In this document: positions 15,702-23,995 of the stretch, in pieces
Layout: every line of letters begins with the position of its first letter
Numbering within the stretch: the stretch's first letter is position 1
Source of the DNA: Mycobacterium sp. PSTR-4-N
GTDB taxonomy: Bacteria > Actinomycetota > Actinomycetes > Mycobacteriales > Mycobacteriaceae
Assembly (NCBI RefSeq): GCF_022348085.1
Contig: NZ_JAKRFN010000029.1
Span: 1 to 64,000, forward strand
Reading direction: 5' to 3'
Length of the DNA stretch: 64,000 bases
The notes under the pieces: generated by a model
The model's database searches: none
The model's input: only the letters and a program-made list of their open reading frames with translations
Told to the model about the DNA's origin: nothing
Position numbers and translations under genes: made by a program

Positions 15702-15718
15702 CGATGCGACACGCATCG
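15702..15718. promoter_or_regulatory. Palindrome, probable TetR operator
   Basis: CGATGCG-ACA-CGCATCG is a perfect inverted repeat with 7 bp arms and a 3 bp centre. It sits 16 bp upstream of the TetR start and 17 bp upstream of the divergent gene at 15736, where bound repressor would block both promoters. Confidence 0.7.
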
Positions 15719-15735
15719 TATTTATTGGAGAGTCC

Positions 15736-16121
15736 ATGAGCCTCGGCCCGCTCGACGAGTACCCCTACAACCCCGGCACCCGAATTCCGCACGGCGCGCA
15801 CGTCGAGTTCATGAACCGGGCCGGTGACCACATGTCACTCGACGTCGACTCGAAACTGTTCGCTCCCATTGCGGCGACTCCTCGTGGGCCCACGGCACCT
15901 GGAAGGGTGGTCCGTTCACCGAGCGGGTCACCTTCGACCTCACCGATCCCGCAGTGATGGCCAGGGCGCCGTTCAGCCTCATCGACCATGTCGGGCACGC
16001 CGTGTGCACCGAACCCGATGGCACCACTCGACATGGCGCCGGCCTGTTCGAACATGCGGTGATCGGACCACATCACCCCTCCGGATTCTCCGATTGGACC
16101 GATGTGGCAGGACAGCACTGA
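15736..16121 (+). pseudogene. Frameshifted gene, N- and C-terminal pieces only
   Basis: Two reading frames carry sensible protein. Frame one begins at ATG 15736 with a good GGAGAG site and runs about 45 codons (MSLGPLDEYPYNPG to SKLFAPIA). At about 15865-15880 sense moves to another frame, which reads GDSSWAHGTWKGGPFTE, then FSLIDHVGHAVCTEPDG and FSDWTDVAGQH, stopping at 16119-16121. Both halves look like genuine protein but cannot be joined in one frame. Loss of internal sequence as well as a shift seems likely. The stop overlaps the next ATG by one base, so it was once the first gene of this operon. Family not recognised. Confidence 0.65.
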
Positions 16122-17098
16122 TGAAGGTCATGACGGCTCTCTTCGGCCCGACCGACGCGGTCGAACGCGCCGCCCTGCTGCGGGAGGCTGGCGCGTCCGG
16201 CGTTTTCACGTTCGAAGGCCCTCACGATGTGTTCACTCCCCTGGTCCTTGCCTCGTCGGTGAAGGGGCTCGACGTGATGTCCAATGTCGCGATCGCTCTC
16301 CCCCGCAACCCGATTCAGCTCGCACACCAGGCCAACGATCTGCAGCTCCTCACCGAGGGACGTTTCATCCTCGGGCTGGGAACTCAGGTGCGCGCACAGA
16401 TCGAGAAGCGGTACGGCGTGGCGTTCGACCATCCGGTGGAGCGGATGAAAGAAATGGTGGGGGCGTTGCGCGCCATCTTCGCGACGTGGGATCACGGCGA
16501 GCGACTCGATTACCGCGGCGAGTACTACCGCCACACCCTGATGACGCCGACGTTCGTGCCGGGGCCGAACCCGTACGGTCCGCCGCCGATCTACCTCGGA
16601 GCGCTCGGGCCGCGCCTGACCCGCGCCACTGCCCAGGTGGCCGACGGGCTGCTGGTGATGCCCTTCGGGTCGAAGCGGTTCCTGCACGAGGTGACGATTC
16701 CCGCGGTGCGCGAAGGGTTGTCATCGGCCGGACGCCGCGAGGAGGATTTCGCCGTCGTGCCGGAGATCATCGTCTCGGTCGGAGAGGACCACACCTCGAC
16801 CCGGATGTTGTTGGCGTTCTACGGTTCGACGCCGGCGTACAAGCCGGTGCTCGATGTTCATGGCTGGGGCGATCTCCAGCCCGAACTCAACGCGATGTCC
16901 AAGCAGGGCCGGTGGCAGGAGATGGCGACGTTGATCGACGATGAGATGCTGCACACCATCGCCGCCTGCGGAGCGCCTGCCGAGATCGCCGACCACATCC
17001 GCGACAGGGTGGCAGGCGTCTCGGACCGGATCTGCCTGTACCAGCCGGGCCCCATCGAGATCACCGCGCTGGCCGAGATCGTCGACGCGCTGGGCTGA
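16121..17098 (+). CDS. F420-dependent luciferase-like (LLM class) oxidoreductase
   Basis: A 325-residue TIM-barrel oxidoreductase of the luciferase-like monooxygenase family, TIGR03617-type group as I recall. Typical segments are NVAIALPRNPIQLAHQAND, GRFILGLGTQVRAQIEKRYG, HPVERMKEM, PPPIYLGALGPRLTRATAQ and a C-terminal GAPAEIADHIRD. These enzymes use F420H2 or flavin. Start ATG 16121 overlaps the stop of the broken upstream gene; the 424-codon frame starting at 15824 uses the pseudogene region in the wrong frame. It is followed 4 bp later by the PEP-utilising enzyme. Confidence 0.87.
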   Translation: MKVMTALFGPTDAVERAALLREAGASGVFTFEGPHDVFTPLVLASSVKGLDVMSNVAIALPRNPIQLAHQANDLQLLTEGRFILGLGTQVRAQIEKRYGVAFDHPVERMKEMVGALRAIFATWDHGERLDYRGEYYRHTLMTPTFVPGPNPYGPPPIYLGALGPRLTRATAQVADGLLVMPFGSKRFLHEVTIPAVREGLSSAGRREEDFAVVPEIIVSVGEDHTSTRMLLAFYGSTPAYKPVLDVHGWGDLQPELNAMSKQGRWQEMATLIDDEMLHTIAACGAPAEIADHIRDRVAGVSDRICLYQPGPIEITALAEIVDALG

Positions 17099-17102
17099 CG
17101 AG

Positions 17103-19484
17103 ATGGCGCCGACAGTGATCGAATTCGACGACGTCACCGACGACTGCTTCGGTGGCAAAGCCGCCGGCCTCGCCGAACTGCGCCGGCTGGGACTCCCGGT
17201 TCCGGCGGGTTTCGTCGTCGCCGACGCGTCCACCGAGGGGTCCCTCGCCGCAGCGGGCGACCGGTTCCGCCAACTGAACGCCGCCGTCGCGGTGCGCTCC
17301 TCGGCGGCCGGCGAGGACGGCGACGACCAGTCGTTCGCCGGGCAGTACGACACCGTGCTCGATGTGCGGTCGGTCGAGGAGTTCACCACCGCCGTGCGCC
17401 GCTGCGCCCAGTCGGTGCAGTCGGATCGGGCGACGGCGTACAGCAGGCAATCGGACGACGGTACGCCGGCCACCGCCGTGATGCACGTGGTCGTCCAGCA
17501 GATGGTCGATGCACGTGCCGCCGGAGTCGTGTTCACCGCGGACCCTGCCAGCGGCCGCCGCGACCTGATGGTGATCGACGCGGTGGCAGGGCTCGGCGAG
17601 TCGCTGGTGGACGGTTCGGCCTCCCCCGACCACATCGTGCTCGACGCCGACGGCAGCGTCGCTGTGCTCGAACTCGCAGCTGACCCGGTGCTGTCGCCCG
17701 AGGACATCGACGCCATCCGGTCGGGTGCGAGGCGGGCAGCTCAGCATTGGGACAGGCCGATGGATCTCGAATGGGCGATCGATGCCTCAGGTGCCTTGTG
17801 GTGGCTCCAGGCCCGCCCGATCACGACCCTGCCCGGCGACCTCAACGAGATGGATTCACCGGTGGCCGGCCCCGACCATGTCTACACGCGGTGCAACATC
17901 GGCGAGATGATGCCCGGCGCCTTCTGCCCGCTCACCGCATCGGTGTCCGGGTACGCCATCGATCACGCCATGCAGATGACGCAGGTGGTGGCGCGCGCCC
18001 AGCCCCGCTACGAAAGACCCTGGCTGCAGGTCGGATACTTCTACGGCCACATGTTCCTGAATCTCACCGAAGGTACGGCACTGAGCTCGGGCATTCTCGG
18101 CAACTCCCTCGAACAGTTCTCGATGTCTGTCTGTGGTCGTGTCGTCGACGAACTGAAACCCAAGCCGCCGCAGCCCTTTCACCGTCGCGTCGTCAACACT
18201 GTTCTGTTGACCACCCACGCGCTCTCTGCCGGGCCGGCGATCCGACGACTCGGCCGCCAGATCGCCGCGTCACCGATTCCCACCAGCGACGATCCGAGAG
18301 TCGTTCTCCGACAACTCGAGTCCGGTGTCGATCGGTACCGCCATGTCACGCTCACCCATGTCCGGTCCTCGTCGCGCGCCGCAGTGGCGGCGAACATCCT
18401 CGAGAGTCACTGCATCAAGCAGGCGGTGAAGCGCGGCCGAAGCGCGCAGGACGGTCAGGCCGAGGCCATGCGCTGGATGGCCGGGGCGTCGAATGTCGAA
18501 AGCGCCATGATGGTCGACCAGCTGAACTCGGTGGTCGGTGTCCTGGCGGCCGATGCGGCGGCTGCCGAACGGTTCCTCGCGGCAGAGCCCGCCCATGCCG
18601 TGGCCGAACTCCGCGGCGCCGGCCACAGCGGTGACGCGCTGCGGCAGTTCCTGACTCGGCACGGCCACCGCGGCTACCGCGAACTCTGCATGCGGGACCC
18701 GTCCTGGGCCGATGACCCCGGCGGTCTCGGTTCGATGATGCAGGTCATGCTGCGCGCGGCACTCGATGCGGGACGACGCTCGGCACCGCCGGTGGGGGCC
18801 GACCAGGAGCCGCCGTCGCGCGCGGTCAGGATGCTCGCCCGGATGGCCCAGGCCGGCGCCCGCGGACGGGAGGAGACGAAATCGAAGATGGCCCTGATGG
18901 CGCACACCCTCAAGCAGGGGTACCGCCACCTCGGCGAGGTGCTCGCCCGGTCCGGCCGACTCCCCGACCCCGATCTTGTGTTCTTCTTCGACCGCAGCGA
19001 ATTGCCGCGGGTGGTCGGCGACGACGACATCACCGAGCTGGTGAAGCGTGCACAAGCCCGCCGCGACGCCCTACCGTTCCAGGAAGCACTGGAATTCGAC
19101 GACGTCTCGGTCGGCCGCCCTACCCCGGTGATCGCAGCCCGCCGCACCATGTGCACCGACGGCCAGATCGTCGGTCGCCCCGCCAGCCGCGGATCGGTCG
19201 AAGGCGTTGTGCGCGTTGCGAAATCCATCAACGACGCCCGAGATGTCCAACGTGGTGAGATCCTGGTGGCGCCCGTCACCGATGTCGGGTGGACGCCGTA
19301 CTTCACGGTCATCGGCGCACTGGTCACCGACATCGGCAGTTCGGTGTCGCACGGCGCCGTGGTGGCGCGCGAATACGGCCTGCCCTGTGTGGTCAACACC
19401 CTGGTCGCCACCAAGTTGTTGAAGACGGGCGACCGGGTGCGCGTCGACGGCGACCGCGGTGTAGTGACCCGTCTCGACGTCTGA
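17103..19484 (+). CDS. PEP-utilising enzyme (PEP synthase / rifampicin phosphotransferase-like)
   Basis: A 793-residue protein with an N-terminal ATP-grasp PEP/pyruvate-binding domain (GGKAAGLAELRRLGLPVPAG at residues 16-35, AVRSSAAGEDG near 62, ARAAGVVFTADPASGRRD near 140). A long central domain of unclear role carries GEMMPGAFCPLTASVSGYA. The C-terminal swivelling domain holds the catalytic His at about residue 750 (SVSHGAVVAREYGLPCV). This layout matches enzymes that split ATP to AMP via a phospho-His and pass phosphate to an acceptor, including rifampicin phosphotransferase. The acceptor cannot be read here. It is coupled to the LLM oxidoreductase, suggesting a joint modification or catabolic step. 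Confidence 0.82.
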   Translation: MAPTVIEFDDVTDDCFGGKAAGLAELRRLGLPVPAGFVVADASTEGSLAAAGDRFRQLNAAVAVRSSAAGEDGDDQSFAGQYDTVLDVRSVEEFTTAVRRCAQSVQSDRATAYSRQSDDGTPATAVMHVVVQQMVDARAAGVVFTADPASGRRDLMVIDAVAGLGESLVDGSASPDHIVLDADGSVAVLELAADPVLSPEDIDAIRSGARRAAQHWDRPMDLEWAIDASGALWWLQARPITTLPGDLNEMDSPVAGPDHVYTRCNIGEMMPGAFCPLTASVSGYAIDHAMQMTQVVARAQPRYERPWLQVGYFYGHMFLNLTEGTALSSGILGNSLEQFSMSVCGRVVDELKPKPPQPFHRRVVNTVLLTTHALSAGPAIRRLGRQIAASPIPTSDDPRVVLRQLESGVDRYRHVTLTHVRSSSRAAVAANILESHCIKQAVKRGRSAQDGQAEAMRWMAGASNVESAMMVDQLNSVVGVLAADAAAAERFLAAEPAHAVAELRGAGHSGDALRQFLTRHGHRGYRELCMRDPSWADDPGGLGSMMQVMLRAALDAGRRSAPPVGADQEPPSRAVRMLARMAQAGARGREETKSKMALMAHTLKQGYRHLGEVLARSGRLPDPDLVFFFDRSELPRVVGDDDITELVKRAQARRDALPFQEALEFDDVSVGRPTPVIAARRTMCTDGQIVGRPASRGSVEGVVRVAKSINDARDVQRGEILVAPVTDVGWTPYFTVIGALVTDIGSSVSHGAVVAREYGLPCVVNTLVATKLLKTGDRVRVDGDRGVVTRLDV

Positions 19485-19580
19485 CGGTGTTCGCCGCCAT
19501 TGCTGCGTCGCGACCCGCGGGTGGGACGACTCGTGCCAGGCAGCGCCATCGCGACACCGACCCTGTGGTTGACTGCTGCG

Positions 19581-20204
19581 ATGGCGACGTCTGACGCGCA
19601 CTTCTATCGGCCCGCGGACGGTACCGGGCTGCCCCACGATCCGTTCAACGCCATCATCGGGCCACGGCCGATCGGATGGATGTCCACCGTGAGCGCTGAG
19701 GGCACCCGAAACCTAGCCCCCTACAGCTTCTTCAACGGCTTCAACTATCACCCGCCGGTGATCGGCTTCGCCTCGATCGGATGGAAAGACAGCGTCGCCA
19801 ACATCGAGGCCACCGGGGAGTTCGTGTGGAACCTGGCCTGCCGCCCGATCGCGGCCGCGATGAACGAGACCGCCGCCAGCGCAGCGCCTGACGTCGACGA
19901 GTTCACCCTCGGCAGGCTCACCCCCGTGGACTCCGTCGATGTCACACCGCCGCGGGTGCTGGAGAGTCCTGTCAATTTCGAATGTCGCCTGACTCAACTG
20001 ATCCAACTGCACGACATCGCCGGTACGCCCGTGGACACATGGCTGGTACTCGGCCAGGTCGTCGCTGTCCACATCGACCGGCAGTATCTCGTCGACGGCG
20101 TCTACGACACCGCCGCCGCCCAACCCATCCTGCGCGCCGGCGGACCTGCGGCCTACTTCGACGTACCGCCCGACGCTCGATTCGAGATGACCCGACCCGG
20201 CTGA
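19581..20204 (+). CDS. Flavin reductase-like FMN-binding protein
   Basis: A 207-residue split-barrel FMN-binding protein. Landmarks are FNAIIGPRPIGWMSTV, NLAPYSFFNGFNYHPPVIGF, DSVANIEATGEFVWNL and a late HIDRQYLVDGVYDT, all usual in this group of flavin reductases and aromatic-ring-associated oxidoreductases. Start ATG 19581 is chosen; the frame extends 27 codons upstream without family-like sequence. It lies 96 bp after the PEP-utilising enzyme and ends 7 bp from the convergent kinase-like gene. Confidence 0.82.
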   Translation: MATSDAHFYRPADGTGLPHDPFNAIIGPRPIGWMSTVSAEGTRNLAPYSFFNGFNYHPPVIGFASIGWKDSVANIEATGEFVWNLACRPIAAAMNETAASAAPDVDEFTLGRLTPVDSVDVTPPRVLESPVNFECRLTQLIQLHDIAGTPVDTWLVLGQVVAVHIDRQYLVDGVYDTAAAQPILRAGGPAAYFDVPPDARFEMTRPG

Positions 20205-20211
20205 CCTGTCG

Positions 20212-22191
20212 TCAGCCGTGGCTGCGGTTCCATTCGATCCAGCCGACCCCGCTGCGGCCGTCGTCGGTGGTGACCGTGCCCCACGAGCGCGGGAAGCGAC
20301 TGAGCCGACCGTCGGGAGAGGTCAGTAGCACCGGCGCATGGGCCGTCGGCGTGATCGTGGCGGTCAGTCCGTCATAACCCACCACCGCCGAGGCCGGGAG
20401 TTCACCATCCCAAACCGTCTCGCGCGCTTCGACTTTGACGAGCTCGATCAGCGGCTCCCCACTGCGCTGCGAGTAGCCCACCGATAACGCGGGTGCACCG
20501 GGGATACGAATGTCGACGCCGTGCAGGTGGGTTCCGTCGTCCAGGTGTACGGCGCTCCACACCCAGTCCATCCCCCACCAGTCCCGCGACGCCCACGAGT
20601 GGTCGCGTTGTCCGGCAACGCCGGTGAGGGTGAAGGAGTGTCCGTCGGCCGTGACCGTGCCCGACACCCGGCATGGGATCTCGTAGCGCGGCGACACCCG
20701 GTACTGATAAGGCACTCCCACGCTCGTCCACTCCAGGTCCACGCTCACCTCGACCGGCCTGCCCGCCTCGCCGCGCAACAGTGCGGTCGGATCGTCGTGA
20801 GCCTGCCCCCGGCCCAGCAGCGCCACGCGATAGCGGACAAGCGGTTCAGCGACGTCCAGCCGGAGCTCCGCCTCGTCGGTCACCACCACCTCTTGGTCGA
20901 CGGGCAGGGGCGCCTCGAAGTCCAGCACCGCGACGGTCGGGCGGCCGGGCCCGCACAGCAGGCCGTTGACCCAGGCGTGACCCTGGTTGGGGATGAGTCC
21001 GAGCCGGAACCAACCGCCCACCTGCTGGCCCGGCTCGACGAAGTCGAAATACCAGCTCTCACTCCACAGCGGCTCGTCGGTCGGGGTGTGCCTGCCCTCG
21101 TCGGATGCGTTCGGCTGCAACGGTTCCGGCGTCGACGGCGGGGGCAGCAGCGAGAGCGCGCCGGTGTCGATCACATGCTGGCAGTGCCGGGCGATCATCG
21201 CCATGAACATCTCATCGCCCCGGGCGGTCCGCTCCACCAGCATCGGCGACACGATGGCCATCAGCACCCCGAAGAAACTCTGCCGCCGCACCCCCTCGCG
21301 CACCTCGTCCAGGGAGACGCCGGAGGTTCCACCGAGTGCACGGTGATAGGCAGCGAGCAGCTCGTCGTACCGGGCGCGACGCTCCTCGACGGGCAACGCG
21401 CACCCGAGGAAGTAGGCGACGTCGGTGAATGCCGGTCCCCACGTCACCGTCTGCCAGTCGACCACGGTCAGCGGCCGGTCGGCACCCGGTTGGCCGAACA
21501 GCATGTTGTCCAGCCGGAAGTCGCCGTGCACCAGGCCTTGCCGACCGCTCCCGCCCTCGGCGGCCATGTACGCGTCGAACGCGCCCACGAACTGCTCGCA
21601 GACCGCGCGATGCTCCGGCGCCACCTGGTCGGCGTAGCGATCGATGAACCCGGCATACAGGGCGCTGATCAACCCCTGATCGACCGGCGACTCCCTGTTG
21701 AGCCAGGCCGCGTCGGCGAGCGCCTGGTCACCCAGAAGCGGACCGTGCACCAGACCGAGTTGGCGCATCGCGAGTTCCGCTTGATCCGGGGTCGCGCCGC
21801 CGATCTCGTCGCCCACAGTCGCCGGAGCGGCGTCGTCGAGCAGCAGATCGAACGCGCCCGTCGCGCTGTCGTACGCCGCATGATGACAGGGCGCCACCGG
21901 ACCGGCCAGGCCCGGTGCCACATCGGTGTAGAAGCGGACCTCGCGTTCGTAGAGCCCCATCGCCAGCCCGGTCTGGCGGCTGCTCGGATCGGCGGCAGCG
22001 ACCTTCAGGACCACCGACTCAGGCCCGTCGGCGCCGTCGGCATAGCTCACCTGCACCCGGTAGCACTCACTCATCTGACCGGTGCCGATGCGGGTGACCG
22101 AGAAGCTCGAGACGTCACGGTCGAGTGTGGCGCTGAGCCATTCGACGGTCAGATCGGCGGGGCTTTCCAGGAGCGGTGGCAGCGTCGACAC
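20212..22191 (-). CDS. Phosphotransferase-like (APH fold) protein fused to a C-terminal beta-rich domain
   Basis: About 659 residues in two parts. The first about 340 residues are an aminoglycoside-phosphotransferase-fold kinase domain, with LVHGDFRLDNMLFG as the catalytic loop and VVDWQTV as the metal-binding Asp. The remaining about 300 residues are a Trp/Gly-rich domain (SESWYFDFVEPGQQVGGWF, HAWVNGLLCG, AGQRDHSWASRDWWG) like proteins that accompany such kinases in mycobacterial lipid or steroid catabolism (DUF7064/7065 type, from memory). GTG 22191 is preferred: TATACG lies about 8 bp upstream as a possible -10 for a leaderless transcript. ATG 22239 gives 675 residues. Confidence 0.78.
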   Translation of the reverse strand: MSTLPPLLESPADLTVEWLSATLDRDVSSFSVTRIGTGQMSECYRVQVSYADGADGPESVVLKVAAADPSSRQTGLAMGLYEREVRFYTDVAPGLAGPVAPCHHAAYDSATGAFDLLLDDAAPATVGDEIGGATPDQAELAMRQLGLVHGPLLGDQALADAAWLNRESPVDQGLISALYAGFIDRYADQVAPEHRAVCEQFVGAFDAYMAAEGGSGRQGLVHGDFRLDNMLFGQPGADRPLTVVDWQTVTWGPAFTDVAYFLGCALPVEERRARYDELLAAYHRALGGTSGVSLDEVREGVRRQSFFGVLMAIVSPMLVERTARGDEMFMAMIARHCQHVIDTGALSLLPPPSTPEPLQPNASDEGRHTPTDEPLWSESWYFDFVEPGQQVGGWFRLGLIPNQGHAWVNGLLCGPGRPTVAVLDFEAPLPVDQEVVVTDEAELRLDVAEPLVRYRVALLGRGQAHDDPTALLRGEAGRPVEVSVDLEWTSVGVPYQYRVSPRYEIPCRVSGTVTADGHSFTLTGVAGQRDHSWASRDWWGMDWVWSAVHLDDGTHLHGVDIRIPGAPALSVGYSQRSGEPLIELVKVEARETVWDGELPASAVVGYDGLTATITPTAHAPVLLTSPDGRLSRFPRSWGTVTTDDGRSGVGWIEWNRSHG

Positions 22192-22362
22192 CCGGCCAAC
22201 GTATAGCAGGAGGGTCACCGCGACGGGCACATCCGACAAACCAATTGACGGCCGTCAACTGCTGGACGGACGAAAGCGACAACGTGATCATGATCAGGCG
22301 CTCCCCGGTGGGGCGTGCGTGCGGAAAACGGGTATAGGGCGCGTCGTGGAACCGGAGGGCAC

Positions 22363-23352
22363 ATGAGAGTACTGATCACCGGCGGCACCGGCTTCGTCGG
22401 CGCGTGGACCGCAAAGGCGGCACAGGATGCCGGCCATCGCGTGCGTTTCCTGGTGCGCAACGCCGGCAGACTCGCCACCAGCGCGGGCAAGATCGGCGTC
22501 GACATCGAGGACCACGTGCTCGGCGACATCGCGGACGGCGAGAGCACGGCCGCGGCCCTCGAGGGATGCGACGCGGTGATCCACTGCGCGGCAATGGTCT
22601 CGACCGACCCCAGCCGGGCCGATGAGATGCTGCACACCAACCTGGAGGGGGCGCGCAACATTCTCGGCGGTGCCGCGGCCGCCGGGATCGACCCGATCGT
22701 GCACGTCTCGAGCTTCACCGCGCTGTTCCGGCCCGGCCTCGAGGTGCTGCACGCCGACCTGCCAGTGGTCGGGGGCAGTGACGGCTACGGCCGGTCCAAG
22801 GCCGCCGTCGAGGCGTACGCTCGCGGCCTGCAAGATGCAGGTGCGCCCGTCAACATCACCTATCCGGGCATGGTGCTGGGGCCGCCGGCCGGCGACCAGT
22901 TCGGCGAGGCGGCCGAAGGTGTGGAAGCGTCGGCCAAGATGCACGCGGTGCCCGGCCGCGGTGCCGGTTGGATCGTCATCGACGTACGCGATCTGGCCGA
23001 CCTGCATGTCGCGCTCCTCGAGCCCGGTCGCGGGCCGCGCCGCTACATGGCCGGCGGTCAGCGGGTGTCGGTCGACCAACTCGCGAAGATGATCGGCCGC
23101 GCAACGGACCGCACGCTCGCGGTGGTCCCCGTGCCCGATGTGGCGCTGCGCAGCGCCGGCCGCGTCTTCGACGTCGTGGGCCCGTTTCTGCCGTTCGAGA
23201 CGCCGATCAACTCCGCGGCCATGCAGTACTACACGCAGATGCCGGCCTCGGACGACGCACCGAGCACCCGCGATTTCGGGTTGCACTGGCGCGATCCGGC
23301 CGACACGATCGCCGACACCGCCGCGGGACTGCGTCAGGTCGGCCGGCTCTGA
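22363..23352 (+). CDS. NAD(P)-dependent epimerase/dehydratase (extended SDR)
   Basis: A 329-residue extended short-chain dehydrogenase. The cofactor motif TGGTGFVG is at residues 6-13, the active-site Tyr-Lys is in GYGRSKAAVE, and the upstream Ser is in VHVSSFT. The first strand-turn ends FLVRNAG, with Arg favouring NADP. Start ATG 22363 has GGAGG 5 bp upstream (ccggagggcacatg). Substrate unknown; mycobacterial relatives act on sterols and sugar nucleotides. Its last 19 bp overlap the convergent TetR gene. Confidence 0.85.
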   Translation: MRVLITGGTGFVGAWTAKAAQDAGHRVRFLVRNAGRLATSAGKIGVDIEDHVLGDIADGESTAAALEGCDAVIHCAAMVSTDPSRADEMLHTNLEGARNILGGAAAAGIDPIVHVSSFTALFRPGLEVLHADLPVVGGSDGYGRSKAAVEAYARGLQDAGAPVNITYPGMVLGPPAGDQFGEAAEGVEASAKMHAVPGRGAGWIVIDVRDLADLHVALLEPGRGPRRYMAGGQRVSVDQLAKMIGRATDRTLAVVPVPDVALRSAGRVFDVVGPFLPFETPINSAAMQYYTQMPASDDAPSTRDFGLHWRDPADTIADTAAGLRQVGRL

Positions 23353-23936
23353 GGGCGGGCGAGCACCCCGCCCAGCACCACATCCGCCAACTTCGCGGCC
23401 GCATCATCGACATCGGTCACCTTACGAACACATACGGCGTACCACGCAGCCCCGGCGATGACGTCCATGACCGTGTCGGCGTCGACGCCGGCACGCGCAC
23501 GCGCAGACCGCGCCAGATGTCCGGCCAGGTTGCGGCGCGCGGCCGCTTCCAGCCGATAGTTGAGCAATCGGCGCATCGCCGGCTCCAGCCGCAGGTCCTG
23601 CAGTAGACCCGGAACAGCCTCGCGGACAACCGGATCGGCGTACATGACCAGCGCGCCCCGGCACAGGCGGGTGATCTCCGCCGCGAGGTCGTCCTCCTCG
23701 GGTTCTGCGCCGAGATCCGGGAACGCCGCCTCGTGGATGAGGTGCGCCTTCGTGCGCCAGCGACGGTAGATGGCCGGTCGGCTCACCTTGGCGGTCGCAG
23801 CGATCAAGTCGATCGTCGTCGCCGAGTAACCCCGCGTCACCAACAGGGCACGGGCGGCCTCGAGAACGGACGCATCGATCGCAGGGTCACGGCGCGACCC
23901 GTGGTGTCGCCGCGCACTCGACGCCGATCTGTCCAC
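23334..23936 (-). CDS. TetR-family regulator
   Basis: A 200-residue TetR repressor with DNA-binding helices at about residues 18-60 (ARALLVTRGYSATTIDLIA, then VSRPAIYRRWRTKAHL). The C-terminal domain is of the TetR_C_11-like helical type with RGALVMYADPVVREAVPG. GTG 23936 is the likely start; the open frame continues 41 codons into the divergent promoter and gene. It is divergent from the molybdopterin oxidoreductase, with a small palindrome (23974-23985) between, so it probably controls that gene. Confidence 0.83.
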   Translation of the reverse strand: MDRSASSARRHHGSRRDPAIDASVLEAARALLVTRGYSATTIDLIAATAKVSRPAIYRRWRTKAHLIHEAAFPDLGAEPEEDDLAAEITRLCRGALVMYADPVVREAVPGLLQDLRLEPAMRRLLNYRLEAAARRNLAGHLARSARARAGVDADTVMDVIAGAAWYAVCVRKVTDVDDAAAKLADVVLGGVLARPQSRPT

Positions 23937-23973
23937 GAAAACCCCGTTCGCCAAGGCCAGTTGTCGATACAGT

Positions 23974-23985
23974 GTGTCACGACAC
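23974..23985. promoter_or_regulatory. Short palindrome, candidate TetR operator
   Basis: GTGTC-AC-GACAC, perfect 5 bp arms, within the 59 bp gap between the TetR gene and the molybdopterin oxidoreductase. A wider imperfect symmetry (TGTCG at 23962, CGACA at 23980) surrounds it. It lies 10 bp upstream of the ATG at 23996. Confidence 0.5.
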
Positions 23986-23995
23986 AGGGGGTTCG

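Noticed and set aside
15824..16120. Upstream extension of the LLM oxidoreductase to give 424 residues
   Set aside because: The extension is Arg/His-rich nonsense; sensible protein in this stretch is in the two other frames, belonging to the broken gene.
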